Made by a program: the position numbers and the translations under genes. Shown here piece after piece: positions 26,839-38,000 of a stretch of 64,000 nt of DNA. Source of the DNA: Toxoplasma gondii ME49 (taxonomy: Eukaryota > Apicomplexa > Conoidasida > Eucoccidiorida > Sarcocystidae); contig NC_031468.1 of the NCBI RefSeq assembly GCF_000006565.2, positions 372,001 through 436,000 of the forward strand. The letters run 5' to 3'. The notes under the pieces are model-generated. The model saw nothing but the letters and a program-made list of their open reading frames with translations. It was not told the DNA's origin and did not search any database. Within the stretch, counting starts at the first letter, position 1, and the number at the start of each line of letters is the position of its first letter.

Positions 26839-28599
26839 GTTCCATATATATATATATATATATGTATCTATGTTCGGAGTTAGTTCAATGCATCCACGTA
26901 AGTTCAAGTTCTCCTCTTGGCGGAACTACTTGTTTCGTTGAATTCTTGGTCAGTGCACGGATCCTTCCACCACTGTGAACGCGTTGCATGCTGTGTGTGA
27001 GATGAGGGGTGACCTGTCAGGTGACAGGTGCCTGCCAGCCTTTTGTGTTTTTGGTGCAGGCGGTGAGAGCAAGACATCTTGAAGAGCTGACGGCGTTCGA
27101 GCAACTGCGGAGTGAAGAAATGGCCTTTGCGCTGTGTCAAGCAAAGGCGGACTACATGCACCGTCACCCTCGGTAGGCACAGATCCTCTTGGCACTCAAA
27201 CGAATATGCCACGACCTTGACCCATCTGTCTCCTCTCTGTGTCTCTGTGACGCCCCATGAAAAGACCTAGAGATGCAAGCAGTTGACTTCGTCCACCTCA
27301 ATGTTATCTCATATAACAGGGAGAGGCAACAGCTGCACAGACACTAGTGTGATCGGACCACCGTACAGCGTGTACCCACGTCTGAGACAAGGTTACTCAT
27401 ATAAGCCGAGACACAGGAAACTATAATAGGAGTCTAGATTTGTAACACACCCACAGAATACCAGGTAAACCTCTGATGTTGCTCTGGTTCCCGCTGTACC
27501 TCCTCCTGAAGGAACAGAAGAACGAGACAGAGGACAGATTTTTCTTCTGGAATATGTGGTGCATGCAGTTCTCTTTTGCGCCACTGCTGGTCAGCAGCAG
27601 AGGGCGGTGGGTGCGTACAGACCTACGTGCATATGAAGGATATGTTTGTTTGTCCTTTCTACGTTTGAGAAGTGACTTCCTGACAGAGATACACTTCCGC
27701 GTTCCGTGAGCCCCTGACAGCGACGTCCACTTGAGAGGCGTGTGTGTCCAAGTACAGTGAAACGTCACCTCTGCATCATGCAGGTGCTTTCTTGCTTTTC
27801 GACACAGTCCCGCCATGAATCATCCTGCGTGACTGGCTGACCCTGATAGTGGTTTTTCTGCATGTCCCTCTCATTCAGAGATGATGCTGCTTCTGAAGAA
27901 GACCAGCGAAGATATTGGGTGAGGACATGCAACGGAACTCGAGTCCGATACGTTCCGCGCTTCCTCTCAAACGTACTCTCCCTGCAGAGGCACTGAATCA
28001 GAGAGCGCGACTGATGACCAGACACAAACGATCGGAGAGGGCGAGCGATGCATGAGCAGTGCCGTACCTCGCTGCCAGTCTTTGCTCCCCGGAAAGTCAG
28101 CTTCTAACACTGACAAACGGGGATCAACACAGATGCACAGATTGACACCATTTCGCTTGTTAGATGTCGAAGGCCAGCAAATGCACAAGATGGAGCTGAA
28201 GGGTTTCTAAACGCTACAGTGGCACATGTAATGCCTTGTAATGCAAATGCCACTACATCTGAGAAACCCAAAATGTAGGCAGGAATCCTGTTGTACAATG
28301 CGTAAGACGGAGGCTACATTCAGTTAGTATCTCATCGGGGTAGTGTGTGCCTGGTGAGTTTCTGCATGATTGTGATTAATGGGAGCGCAGTCGTCTAGGA
28401 CCTGTGGCATCTTTCTGCCCTGATTGTGTCGTTCACAGCCAGGCAGAGTAATCTTATTTTAGCTCTGTACTTGAAAAGGAAACCAAACAGAGTATAAACT
28501 TGAAACCACTTTTGGTCAAGTATCATTGTTGACTCAATACAGTCAAAGCGCGTAAAACTAAACTAGTCAGTGGTAACGTGGTATCCAAATAAGCCACGA

Positions 28600-28637
<38 letters not shown>

Positions 28638-28684
28638 AAACTTGGTTGTCGTACATCCACATGCATACAGCAGAAAACTACTAA

Positions 28685-28726
<42 letters not shown>

Positions 28727-31700
28727 GGGCAAAAACGTGAATACCGGTGGGGTATTGAACTCCTGCACTTTCAGCTATCTTAAGCAAGCGGTTTTGACTT
28801 GAGTGTCTTTCCAGGAAGGGCTGCAGGCGGAACTTTCCAATGTGCGGCAAGAGGTAGGGAAAAAACATCATGGAGAATGTGATACTGTGCCTTTGCTACT
28901 GAAAATGATTTTCACATCAAGACTGACTGGGTGCAGGTGGTCCGCGGTCCAGAACTGTATACGCGGTGAGCTAAATATATACAATGACTTGACAAGCACT
29001 ACCGTGTCTTGGTTCTTATCCACCTCATGGTTCCTGCACATGGTAGACGAGTCTCGGACGTTCTCAGGTTTTCGACCTTTTCTTCAACGCTGAGTACATT
29101 GTTTTGAAAAGCCAGGCGACAGACAGATCGGTATAGACCATGCATTCTCTCATAGTCGAGCTCGGAACTTCTTAGAGAGTGTTTCCGTCTTTCCATCGTC
29201 TTTCACGATGACATGCTTTCCATTGTGTCAGCTCTTCATTACCCTGTTCCTTGAGACCGGGGAGATTCCCGGCACATTGCTCAAACCATTGTTGAAGGAT
29301 TTCGCTGAATTGCCATCTTTGATTCGCTCTAGACGCATGCATCGACGGATCTATCTTCATTTAAATGCACCACGCCTCGAATGCTGACATGACTAGTACC
29401 ATCGTACCTCCCGATCACGGAAACCACACCATTCTGAGCTGGTTGGATCTGGGGCTCCATGTTCCGAGTTACCTCCGCCCGGGGTGAATGCTTTACACGA
29501 AGCAGCGTAATTGCCGCATTTTATCGATGTGCACATCGCCTTTTTGTAGCATGGTTCGCACCTGAGAATTGTGTAACACAGATCCAACAAAGGGAGGGTT
29601 TATCGGTCGCTCGATTTGGAGAAACCACGAGCCTCGAGTGACAGTGGAGACCCAAACGCACGCCTTGTCTCTGAGCTTGTCTGAAAATAACAGAAATGCA
29701 TGAAGCATCACTGGAAGCGACTCGTTCAGAAATGTATGACCGACTATCAAATTGGCTGCACACCATCAGGCCCGCGACGGCATACTCAATGATTTCATGG
29801 GATCACCTCGATATAACACCAGTTGAACGACCAGAGCCACAAACGAATCTGCTGCAGGGGCACCAGGGCAGACGCAGTTGTGTCAGAGAAGAAGCGAAAG
29901 ACTCGTAGACGTATTTTCATCTCTTTCCTCGCCTGGAGATTTGTAACGTTCCGTACTCGTGGCGGCAAACGCCAAGCTGGGGACTTCGACTAGCGCCGGC
30001 GCACATTGTTCAATTCGCCTGTCCTTGCTTCACCTGTTGGCTGTGCAGCTGAAGGAAAAGCATGAATTCACTCTGAAGAAACTGAAGGAGAAGCACGCCT
30101 CGGAGTTGGGTCATGGCCCTGAAGAACTGTCGACTTCGCCGCAGAGAGAAGACGGCATTGCAGAAATGCGCGAGACGGCACAAAGACTGGAGAGAGAAGC
30201 TGCAGCAGAAGACGAGGTGAGGGAAGACGGATTACGGCGTCTACATTTCCATCTCGACTCTCTGCGTTTGGATGACTGAGTCATGCGTCACACACGCGCA
30301 GCTATGTGCATGTCTCCGACCTTCGGTTTTTGCAGGTTTGCCCGGCACTCTCGGTCTCGCCAACGATGCATGCCGAAGCTGAGATGTTGTCTTCTGTAGA
30401 GCGAAATCTGTGTCAAGTGACGCGCAGGGAACTCAGTGCCCTTTTCCTTTTCTTTCTCCACAGTCTCTGTGTTCTCGAGAGTAAACAGCCAATAGAATTG
30501 AGGAAGACAGTCTCTAACACAGCGAAACGACGTCTGCACTTTTCCGTCTCGTTTGCGGTTCCCATGATTGAGTGTCTCTGAGGAACACTGATCTTTGTGG
30601 CACCCGGATCTGTGCAAACGGTCGCCTTTCTGGGGGCTGAAGGGTTCTCCGCTCTTCTCTTTTGTTATTCTCTGCTTTTCTTTGTTTCGTTGGGGTGCGA
30701 GTCGCCCGCCGCGGTCACCAAAAGTCTCAGGAGAGACGCTTGTTTTTTTCGTGCATCGCCTTTGTTTTCCTTCGCACGTGGCAGTGGCTTAAGCAGGTCC
30801 TGGAACGGCTGAGACACTCCCGACCCATCAGCAAATCTTTGACGGACGCGGACTCCGTTTCTGTGTCTTGTCTGTTCTGTATAACATGCATGTTGCTTGC
30901 TCGGCGCCCACCTCGCTCCCTTACACTTCCAGAGCACATGACACTGTCAGTGTGAATTCGCTTCGAGGACGTACTCAAGTGCTCCGACTGCATGCAGTGC
31001 CGCCTCAGGCGTCTGTGATAGGTATTGCGTGTCTCCGGAGAACTTAGACCCGGGTTCCTTTCCTTCGTTCCTGTCTTCGTGAGCATGGTACAGCCACACG
31101 CTCTACGTCTCTGAAGCCGTGAACTGGCTTCCCGTTTCTCTCAGCTCCGACAGGAGCTCGTGCAGCTGTTTTCCTGTCTCCGTCTACTTTGCCTTTGCCC
31201 CCCAATCCACAGGAGAGGCGGCGACGACGCCAAGAGGTGGCAGACGAGAATCGGCGCAGGTTCCAGGCGACGCTAGAGAAGAAGGAGAAGGAGCTCGAGG
31301 CAGAAATGAAGAGGAAAGAAGACGCCCTTCAGTCCGATCTTGCGGAACAAGAGGAGACGCTGCGGCGTCGGGCAGAGGAGAGAGACGCGCAGAGGAAGCG
31401 AGTTGCGGAGGAGAAGGCGCGGAGACTGAAACAGAGCCTGTTGGTGGGCAAGCAGTCGCAGCGAGAGCTGGAAAGCGTGGAGCAGACGCTGCGAAAGTTC
31501 CACGAGGAAAAAGCGGCGCTCGAGAACGCCCTCGATGAGGAGGCGAGGCGGCAGGGTGACGCAGTCGTCGCCAGAGTGTCGCGAAAAAAGCTGGAAAGAA
31601 GGAGGAAGGACCGCGAAAGAAGAGATGCAGAGAAAAAACGGTTCTTCGCGAAGCAAGAAGAAATCTCAAAGATACTCAGAGAAAGGGTACGCATGCACGA

Positions 31701-34700
31701 CGTGGCTGCGCGTTCGAAGAAAATCGTCGCGGGAAACGCGTCGAGGCCGAACGGGCGATCTCGGACGGAAGCACGACCGTGATCGCTGAGAGGCGACGGC
31801 CCGTTTTCTCTGGAGAAGCGGAGAAGCGCCCATACCGGGCATTTGGTTACAACGTAGCCGCCACACCAGTTGCTTAGAAAAAGAGTCTTTTTCGTTTAAA
31901 ACAAAACACATCGTACACGTGATGCATTCAGCATTTCTACTGAAAGCAACAAACAGGACAGCACCAACGCACACACACAGAGTGGCGTGCTCTCAGATAC
32001 TTGGTAGCTCTGATACCAGCAACTGTTTTCACTGAATAGGACGCCAGTTGTGAGGTACAAACATGGAACGTCTTAGCATTTCTGATATTATTTGCCACCT
32101 AGGATACTGAATCGGACTCTTGTTACGACTGCACCATACGTTGGATACTTGGAGGATACTGCGTATCCGATGGAGCAGTCACAGAAGACGATTCGAGGTC
32201 CTGCATCTTTTCTTGACTTGTTTCTTACGCTCCTCGACCCTGTTACCCCAGAGCAAGAACACGTTTCTTTCTTGGAAATACGTTGAAAAGAAGTAAAGGG
32301 GGAAAGGGGGAGCTAGCACAGGTTTTAGTCGAAGGACGGTTCCGGGACAGAGTTAGACGGCGGATTGCAGATCCTCATTTACAGCGCGTCCACCACAAAT
32401 GTGTGACGTAGTTAATCTCTGCATTCAGTCAATTTTCTGCAGTCTACTTAAGAGCGTGGGGTCGCCCACTGAAACCTGTTCAACCACGTGGCCTGAACTG
32501 CAGTGCACCGTTTTGACATTCTTGTCACTTCTGCCGCGGGTTCCCAGAGCTGATTTCCGCTGCCTGCAACTGGAGTTAGTTCACGTCAGTACTTAGAAAT
32601 AAGTCAACGTCTAGCTCTTCTGTGTTGCATGCAGGAACGGCAGAAAGAGTTGGCGGCTGCTCGCGCAAAGCAAGCAGCCAAGGAAAGAGAGGAGGAATTG
32701 AAGAGAAGGTTTGTCTCGCCACCAAATTCTGCCTAGCCTTGAGACACTCGGAAAAGCGGAGGTTTTCAAGCGCACCTGTGAAATGAATGCCGTCGGGTTG
32801 TCGAGTGGCACGTCAGGTGTTGCATCCACGTATGTTTGGAATGCATATACATATATATATATATATTCGTATATGTACATATACATATACGATAATATAT
32901 ATCTCTATACATGTATGTACATAGGTGTGCATGTATGCGTGTCAATATACGTATGTGCATACATGAGTCCATACGTACGGATAGAAACTGAAATCGGTAT
33001 CCGTGTATGTATATCTATCTATATATTTAAACACGCCTGGCTGTGAATTGCTGCCTCAGGGTGTGCATGGGCTACAGGGACGTTTAAGGCAAACGTCGCT
33101 TATATATCTGTGTCTTTATTGTCTGTCGCATTGCCTACACCCTGTATGAGAGACCCGACCCCGCCGCATAGCTGTTTTGCATCTTTGCCCGCCTCTGTAG
33201 TGCTTCGACGTGAAACACAAGAGCGGGGACGTATGGCACTGTTGATAGATTTCCTTCGGTTGCCCGAGAAGACCGGAAGCGTGTCTACCGCCTGCTCTGC
33301 TGCTACCTGCGCGTGCGTCTTCGGTTCTTCTGTCCGAAAATGCAGAGAGCAGCGTGCGAAGGAGCTGCAAGAAGAGCAGCAGTGGCTACCTCTTGTACGA
33401 CAGCTCGCTGCCGAGGAACAGGCTGCGGGCCTTTTTGACTCGCTCGACGAGAGTGGACGACCTACAGAATGTAAGAAGCAGACCGCGAGCTTCTCTGTCG
33501 TGGCGCCACTAGGTTCTGTGTTCGCAACGCAAAGTGACTGATCACGGGATGCGTTTCAATGGCGACTTACTGCAGACCCTAGCGGTCAAAGCGGAGGGAT
33601 CAGAGAAAGGGGACTGACAGACAGAAAGGTCTAGGCAAGCAGGGACTAAAGGGTCACAGAGGATCGGGGCCGCGAAATCGTGGAGCGGAAAAGCTCCTCT
33701 GCGTTGCGAGGAAAACGCTCTTTCGAGTGGCTAGTTGCTCGCGACCATGTGCAGAACCACCACTCGTGCTGTTTTTAGCGAAATATGTGGAGCCAGCGCA
33801 CTCGAACTGCGCAGCCGCCGTTGTGTGAGGAAGCTGAGTAGCAGCGCCGAACAGGGATCTATTTGCTTTTCTGAAGCAGAGTTGCCAAGACACACGCTCT
33901 CCAAAGTCGAACCCAGTGGGGTCCGTCAGTGAGGTTTTGTCGAAATCCACTTCCGAAATGCACACATTGCCCTCTGATGTTCCTCAGGGAAGAGTTCCGT
34001 TATGAAGAGCATCGTGGAGGCGAACGCGACGCTGCGCCGCACAGAGCCCTTCGTTAAGATTTTCTTGTCTCAGCTTCGGGCATCGGAACGACTCATGAGT
34101 CTGTTGTCAAAACCTGGGAAAGAAGCCTCGAGAGTCACCAAAAAACTCGATGCAGTTGAGGTGCAGAAGAAAACTGAAGAAGACGACAGTTCCAGTGGCA
34201 GCAGCGACACCAGCAGTGAAAGTGACACTAGCAGTAGCGACGCCAGCAGTAGCAGCGAAGGAGAAAGTACCGGAAGCAGTGACAGTGGTAGCAGCAGTGA
34301 CAGTGAAAGTGGTAGTAGCAGCAGTGAAAGTAGAAGCAACAAAAGCAGCGTCAGCGAAAGCAGCCGCAGTAGCAGTGAGAGTGCCAGCAGCAGCAGCAGT
34401 AGCAGTGAGAATGACAGCCGTAGCAGTGAGAGTGCCAGCAGCAGTAGCAGTGAGAGTGCCAGCAGCAGTGGGAGGGATAACAGCAAGAGCAGCAGTAATG
34501 AGAGTGATAGTAGCAAGAGCAGGCAGGATAGGAGCAAAGGTGGTAGTCGCAGGAATTCAAGTAGAAGCCGAAATGGCTCGAGTACTAGCTCCAGCAGTAG
34601 CAGCGAGAGTTTAACTTCGAGCTCCGGATCGAGTTCGACTTCGAGTTTAACTGAGAGATCAGGGGACAACGAAATGGACCAGGTTAAGAGGGAGCCGGAC

Positions 34701-35033
34701 GGCGACGGTGGCAAAAGTTCCAGTAGAGAGAGCGAGAGCGAAGACAGCGAGACAGAAGCTAGGGAGAAACCCGGTGATGGTAGTGCAACAAAAGAGAAAC
34801 AGTCAGAATCTGGAAGCTCTTCCAGCGAGGAGTCTGCTTCGGCCTCAAAAAAAATATCTGCCTCGGCAGTCAACAAGCAGCGAAACTCTTCATCGAAACA
34901 AACAGGTGTTTCTAATTCAAGCAGTAGCGACGATTCGGCGACCTCCTCACCTTTGTCCAATGCAGGGTCTTCCAGAAGAAAGTCCGGATCCAACTCCCAG
35001 TCACCCTCGGGTTCTAGTAGCGACGGGGAGTGA
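1..35033 (+). CDS. Giant GCC2/GCC3-repeat type I membrane protein with coiled-coil and Ser-rich cytoplasmic tail (5' partial)
   Basis: The function is not known. Ectodomain exons: 1-220, 755-927, 1267-1480, 1893-2321, 3039-3359, 4078-4229, 4844-5122, 5530-5849, 6183-6601, 7177-7259, 8764-8914, 9850-10065, 10395-10755, 11791-12157, 13117-13485. Cytoplasmic exons: 14224-14524, 14834-14959, 15625-15741, 16628-16717, 17148-17327, 17617-17712, 18060-18191, 18977-19092, 19621-19732, 20437-20676, 21789-22024, 23036-23186, 24008-24181, 24746-25152, 25473-25594, 26454-26575, 27060-27172, 27879-27918, 28815-28853, 30049-30216, 30336-30416, 31213-31686, 32635-32708, 33346-33470, 33988-35033 (stop TGA). 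Every listed junction keeps the reading frame, including all phase-1 and phase-2 joins. This gives about 2,984 residues in the window; the N-terminus and signal peptide lie upstream. Order: about 30 Cys modules, EGF-like part, cupredoxin-like domain, one TM helix, coiled coil, Ser/acidic tail. By analogy with other apicomplexan Cys-rich modular proteins it could be a surface or secretory-organelle receptor; that is inference. The alternative is two genes split at the TAA at 13487-13489. An exon near 21.1 kb and one near 30.8 kb remain unresolved. Confidence 0.72.
2..10065 (+). other. Ectodomain: about 30 tandem GCC2/GCC3-type Cys modules
   Basis: Twelve exons carry the repeated pattern C-x2-C-x2-G-x-[YF]-C-x3-G, with variants such as CPAGHYC, CPEGFYC, CEPGFYC, CPLGHYC and CSPGFLC. 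I count roughly 30 units. Modules of this type (GCC2_GCC3, ephrin-receptor-like) fold through disulfides and occur in extracellular regions of animal and apicomplexan proteins, including the coccidian/Plasmodium CRMPs. The last exon of this block (9850-10065) changes character: paired Cys motifs CNCKG and CVCKPGF look EGF-like. Exon 10395-10755 adds further Cys pairs (CVKHC, CMC) and then a Cys-poor linker. Module borders do not match exon borders strictly, because several introns interrupt a CPAG motif. Confidence 0.85.
6006..6062 (+). repeat. Dispersed ~55-bp repeat, copy A (intron of giant gene)
   Basis: The copy has the core aaacagag followed after a short variable stretch by ggatactg, and is preceded by a cacattg-gtgta-ctcaaat flank. 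The same order of blocks recurs at 26,270-26,328 and 35,907-35,963. Copy A carries a short deletion or substitution between the two core blocks. Confidence 0.5.
11791..13280 (+). other. Cupredoxin-like juxtamembrane domain, split over two exons
   Basis: Exons 11791-12157 and 13117-13485 join in phase 2 (AG+A = Arg). Together they encode a beta-rich segment with the pattern G-T-T-V-V-W-R, then N-N-Y-P-V, then Y-V-L-F-A-Y-T-F, then P-G-V-Y-V-F-A, just before the membrane helix. This spacing resembles the plastocyanin-like (cupredoxin) fold. The usual copper ligands are not visible: the place where a Cys/His/Met loop would follow the GVY strand reads ASSQDPKQF. If the fold is right, it is a structural, non-copper version. 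The fold call is inference from pattern, not from a structure search. Confidence 0.45.
13364..13429 (+). other. Single transmembrane helix of the giant receptor
   Basis: The sequence encodes about 22 uninterrupted hydrophobic residues, starting LLRLLIAAVV and ending in a Gly-Trp-Ala-Leu, followed by Lys-Ala-His. Cys-rich modules lie only on the N-terminal side and charged coiled coil only on the C-terminal side, so a type I topology (Cys-rich outside or lumenal, coiled coil in cytoplasm) is the natural reading. No second membrane segment is visible in the gene inside this window, unlike CRMP proteins, which have several near the C-terminus. Confidence 0.85.
18788..18819. repeat. (TA)n microsatellite, intronic
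   Basis: The sequence is an almost pure at/ta dinucleotide run inside the intron between coding exons ending at 18,191 and starting at 18,977. Confidence 0.9.
23475..23500. repeat. (TA)n microsatellite, intronic
   Basis: The sequence is a pure ta dinucleotide run of about 13 units in the intron before the exon at 24,008. Confidence 0.9.
26270..26328 (+). repeat. Dispersed ~55-bp repeat, copy B (intron of giant gene)
   Basis: The copy has ataaacagagacactg, then gggatactg about 10 bases later, with an upstream gtacttcaaa flank matching the other copies. It lies in the intron before the exon at 26,454. No open frame or terminal inverted repeat is evident. Confidence 0.5.
26762..26863. repeat. 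Compound (TA)n microsatellite, intronic
   Basis: Two long ta runs (about 26,809-26,834 and 26,845-26,863) sit with shorter ones upstream, separated by a few unique bases, in the intron before the exon at 27,060. Confidence 0.9.
28603..28722. repeat. Paired (TA)n microsatellites, intronic
   Basis: Two ta runs (28,603-28,634 and 28,687-28,722) flank about 50 bases of unique sequence. Both are in the intron just upstream of the 39-nt exon at 28,815-28,853, and could fold as cruciforms. Confidence 0.9.
34180..35033 (+). repeat. Ser/acidic low-complexity C-terminal tail encoded by AGC/AGT/GAG-type repeats
   Basis: The last exon starts after a phase-1 acceptor at 33988 and runs into about 280 residues dominated by Ser with Glu, Asp, Gly, Arg and Lys, ending SSSDGE and TGA. 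The DNA between about 34,190 and 34,640 is an imperfect trinucleotide array of agc, agt, gac and gaa. Many S-x-x-E/D sites fit casein kinase 2, and VKREP near 34,684 fits the SUMO consensus. The array is likely to vary in length between strains. It produces a spurious 325-codon open frame on the other strand. Confidence 0.85.
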
Positions 35034-38000
35034 AGGACAGAAGGCATATGTTTCGCAGTCTAGATGGCTTTGCAGAGCAGCTGATACTGTTATATTCAGC
35101 AGCATGCGTTAGATTCGAGAATGGTATGTGCTGAGATACGGACAGACAACGAACCGTTTTTGTGGTTGCTGTACACCATCGCACCAGTAGACGGATGAGG
35201 ATAGCTAAGGCTGTCGAAGGTCAGTATCCTACGACATCGAATTGAAGACAGAAACGAATTCCCAAGTTGGTAGAGAAGCGAGACATTCGACGCCGTGCCG
35301 GATTAAAGTTCTGTCGTATTGACATTCGTGAGTACTCAGTCTTTCTAAAGCCTGATGTACGTACGCATAAAAACAAGCGCACGATGAATTGGCGATTCAC
35401 AGTGCCACTTCCCCGCACAAACATACTTTTCGATTTCAGTAGAAAGCCTCGAAACCGACCCATGTCTTGTCGTTTTCGCTGGCGAGGTCTGTGTCCGTTT
35501 TTTGTCATCCCCAGAGTAATTTCTACACAAACACACAAAAGGTGAAAAGTTTGTTTTCTGGTACAAGCTGACCGTCACAGGTTAAATGTACTTTTCCGAG
35601 CGCCTCCCTTGCGTGTTTCGTGAGAGCTCATATTTTCAACACACCGATAAAATACGCTAAGCACCACGCCCGGAATCGACGCACAGATATGCTGAGTTTT
35701 CTCGAAACCTTGCTAGCGAAACGACTGGTCAACGACATCAGCAGCTATCACAGAAGGGAAGATGAATTTCTGCAATCTCCGTCAGAGCAAGCCGAGAAAC
35801 ACTCCCCCGATCACAATTTACAGACGGAAAACGCCGTTCCGCGCAGCTCCTAACTTCGTTCATATCACATTCAGAGCATTCCGCTATATTCGATGCGGTT
35901 GTGTGTCCACATTGATGTAACTCGAATTGAACAAACAGAGATACTGCAGTACGTGGGATACTGTGTGTAACTCCAGATATGAGGCTGCCTTTGAAAAACT
36001 GACATCCGGACACAAGATGTACAAATAAAACGGTACTCACTTCGGCAAACCGAGTTGTTGGCGGCCTGGCACCTGTTTCCAACTTGTATGGCTCCACTTT
36101 ATGGGATTCTACAGATGTTACAACCCTCATCAAAACACATTATGCCACCTCCACAGAAGCCTCCACGAAACATCCTGTCACGGAATGCAGCTCCTTTGTA
36201 CTCGACTTGAACTCGAGTCGAATGCAGAGTATTTGCTTGCAACCTAAAACCTAACAATCTCTTCGCAAAATCTGAAATTGACGCAGGACGAGAAACCTTC
36301 TTTGTATTGCCAAGCCTTCTCCCCGGTCGAACTTCTCCGAAAGTGGCAAGCAGAAAAACCCTCGTTTCTGTGGCGACAAAGTGACTTTTCACCGGGGTAC
36401 CGACTGTGCCGCGCTACCGTAAGTCCCTCAGTCTCGTTGCGCGCTCGGCACCAAAAAAGAAAGCGGCTGGGCACTAAACAAGCACGCACTTACTTCCGAA
36501 ACAAAAGCACCCTTCGACCTAGGTATCGCAGAGACGCGGCCGTTAGCTGGTGACGCTTTCCAGACAGAGGTCAAACGAAGAAAACGACAGAAGCCAGACT
36601 CCCTTTGACACATTATAGAACGAGATTCAGAGGTTTCTATAGACGACCCTTTCCTCAGGAACCTAGACTGTGAGTTGGACTAGAGGATTAGCTCTTGAAG
36701 GTCTTTGTTTAACGGCGAGAGAAAAAGCTCTTTACAGCGAGAGAAATTTCCTCAGATGCCTGTAGGGTCAGTGAGACCGTACAATACAGAATGCTTTGAA
36801 AGCTTCTTCTGGGGAGTGTAAAAACACTTGTAGTTGAACTACTGGTGTACGCTTTGAAAATCTTTATTTCTACGTTACAAGGCATTCTTTGAGAGACAGC
36901 TGCGTTGTATCGTCGTCGCATGGAACGCATGCAGTCACCCGTCTCCGATGGCGGGGAACCCTGCGTCAACCTTGGAAGCGAGAACTTGTTTTATGTCCGA
37001 TAATTTCGACGCGTTTTCTTTCTCATCCACCATGCTTTGGTTTTCTAAGCGATGCCTCCCGCTTTCTCGGGTTAAAGGAATTGTAGGGATCGCTTTCTGT
37101 CTCCTCCAAGTAGCGCCGCCTATCGTTTGTTGCCTTATAAGTATTGACGTATTGACGGGTATCGAAGCCCTGGGAGTTTTCTACAAAACGTCCTTTCTTT
37201 CCATTCCTTTTCTTTTCCCACAGCGACCAACCGTCACACTGTCTCGCTTTCACCTTCTCTGCCTGCTCAAGCCATGAAAAAATGTAAATCGATCCTTCTT
37301 TCCCGCTGTGTCGGTGACTCTTGAGGACTGCAGAGCGCCTACTCTTCACTGTTCTTTAAAAGACTTTCTTCAACGAAAGAACGCTTTTTTCCCTAAAGCT
37401 GGCGTCGACAGCCTTACCCACGGTCGTTCATTTCATCCTCTTTTCTCTCCGGACTCATGCCCCATGACCGGTAGCGGCGCGGCTTCTATTTCACTTTCTA
37501 CTGTGGCGGATTGCATGGCTTCACAGAAATTTGTCGCTAAGAATTCGGTGCGATTTACACAGCGGGCACAGCGTTCACTGCTTTGCACTGTTCTGTCGTA
37601 TCTACCGACCCAGCAGTGTCTCTGCCAGTCCCTAAGGAAGTTCGGAGAATAGGCGAAAGTCGAGACTGGTGTGAAAACCTGGATTTCTCCTTTTTAATTC
37701 TCTTCTATGCTGGCCGCGTGGTCGAATCCATCCGCGCTTTTTACCGATACTCTCGTCTTCTTTCTAAACTTTGAACTGTGAACAACGTATTGCTGGCCAC
37801 CGTTTTTCTGCAGTCCGTCACTCCAGAGACTCTGCAAGTTTTCTTTCCGTCCACGGAGCCTGCCTTCGATGGGCATGCGAATCTTCCGCTCCGTTCGCGC
37901 GTTTGACTGTTCTGGCAGTAACGCGTCTCTCTGCGCACTGGACCTGCAATCTTTGCGATAAAGAGAAGTCATTTCCGTTACTTTCGCTTCCACGTTCGCC

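Larger units (their letters stand above)
14224..33470 (+). other. Cytoplasmic coiled-coil region in about 24 short exons
   Basis: These exons (39-474 nt) encode Glu/Lys/Arg/Gln/Ala/Leu-rich helix with few Pro or Gly, as expected for long coiled coil. The densest is exon 31213-31686 (158 aa), which opens ERRRRRQEVADENRRRFQ. Other strong stretches are 24008-24181, 24746-25152, 20437-20676 and 26454-26575. Most exons are symmetrical (phase 0 to 0), so exons could be gained, lost or skipped without breaking the frame. The function is unknown; a cytoskeletal or scaffold link for the receptor is inference. The region has no Cys-rich modules and no recognisable catalytic motif. Confidence 0.75.

Noticed and set aside
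34070..35047. 325-codon open frame on the minus strand, Leu/Ser-rich
   Set aside because: It is the antisense shadow of the AGC/AGT repeat array in the Ser-rich last exon; Leu runs are the direct complement of Ser codons, and no splice or family signal supports it.
36181..36230. Inverted repeat around actcgacttgaactcgagtcga
   Set aside because: The arms are only six bases; too short to call a structured element.
37308..37652. 114-codon + strand ORF upstream of BRF1
   Set aside because: Pyrimidine-rich leader-type sequence with no similarity; likely part of the BRF1 promoter or 5' UTR region.
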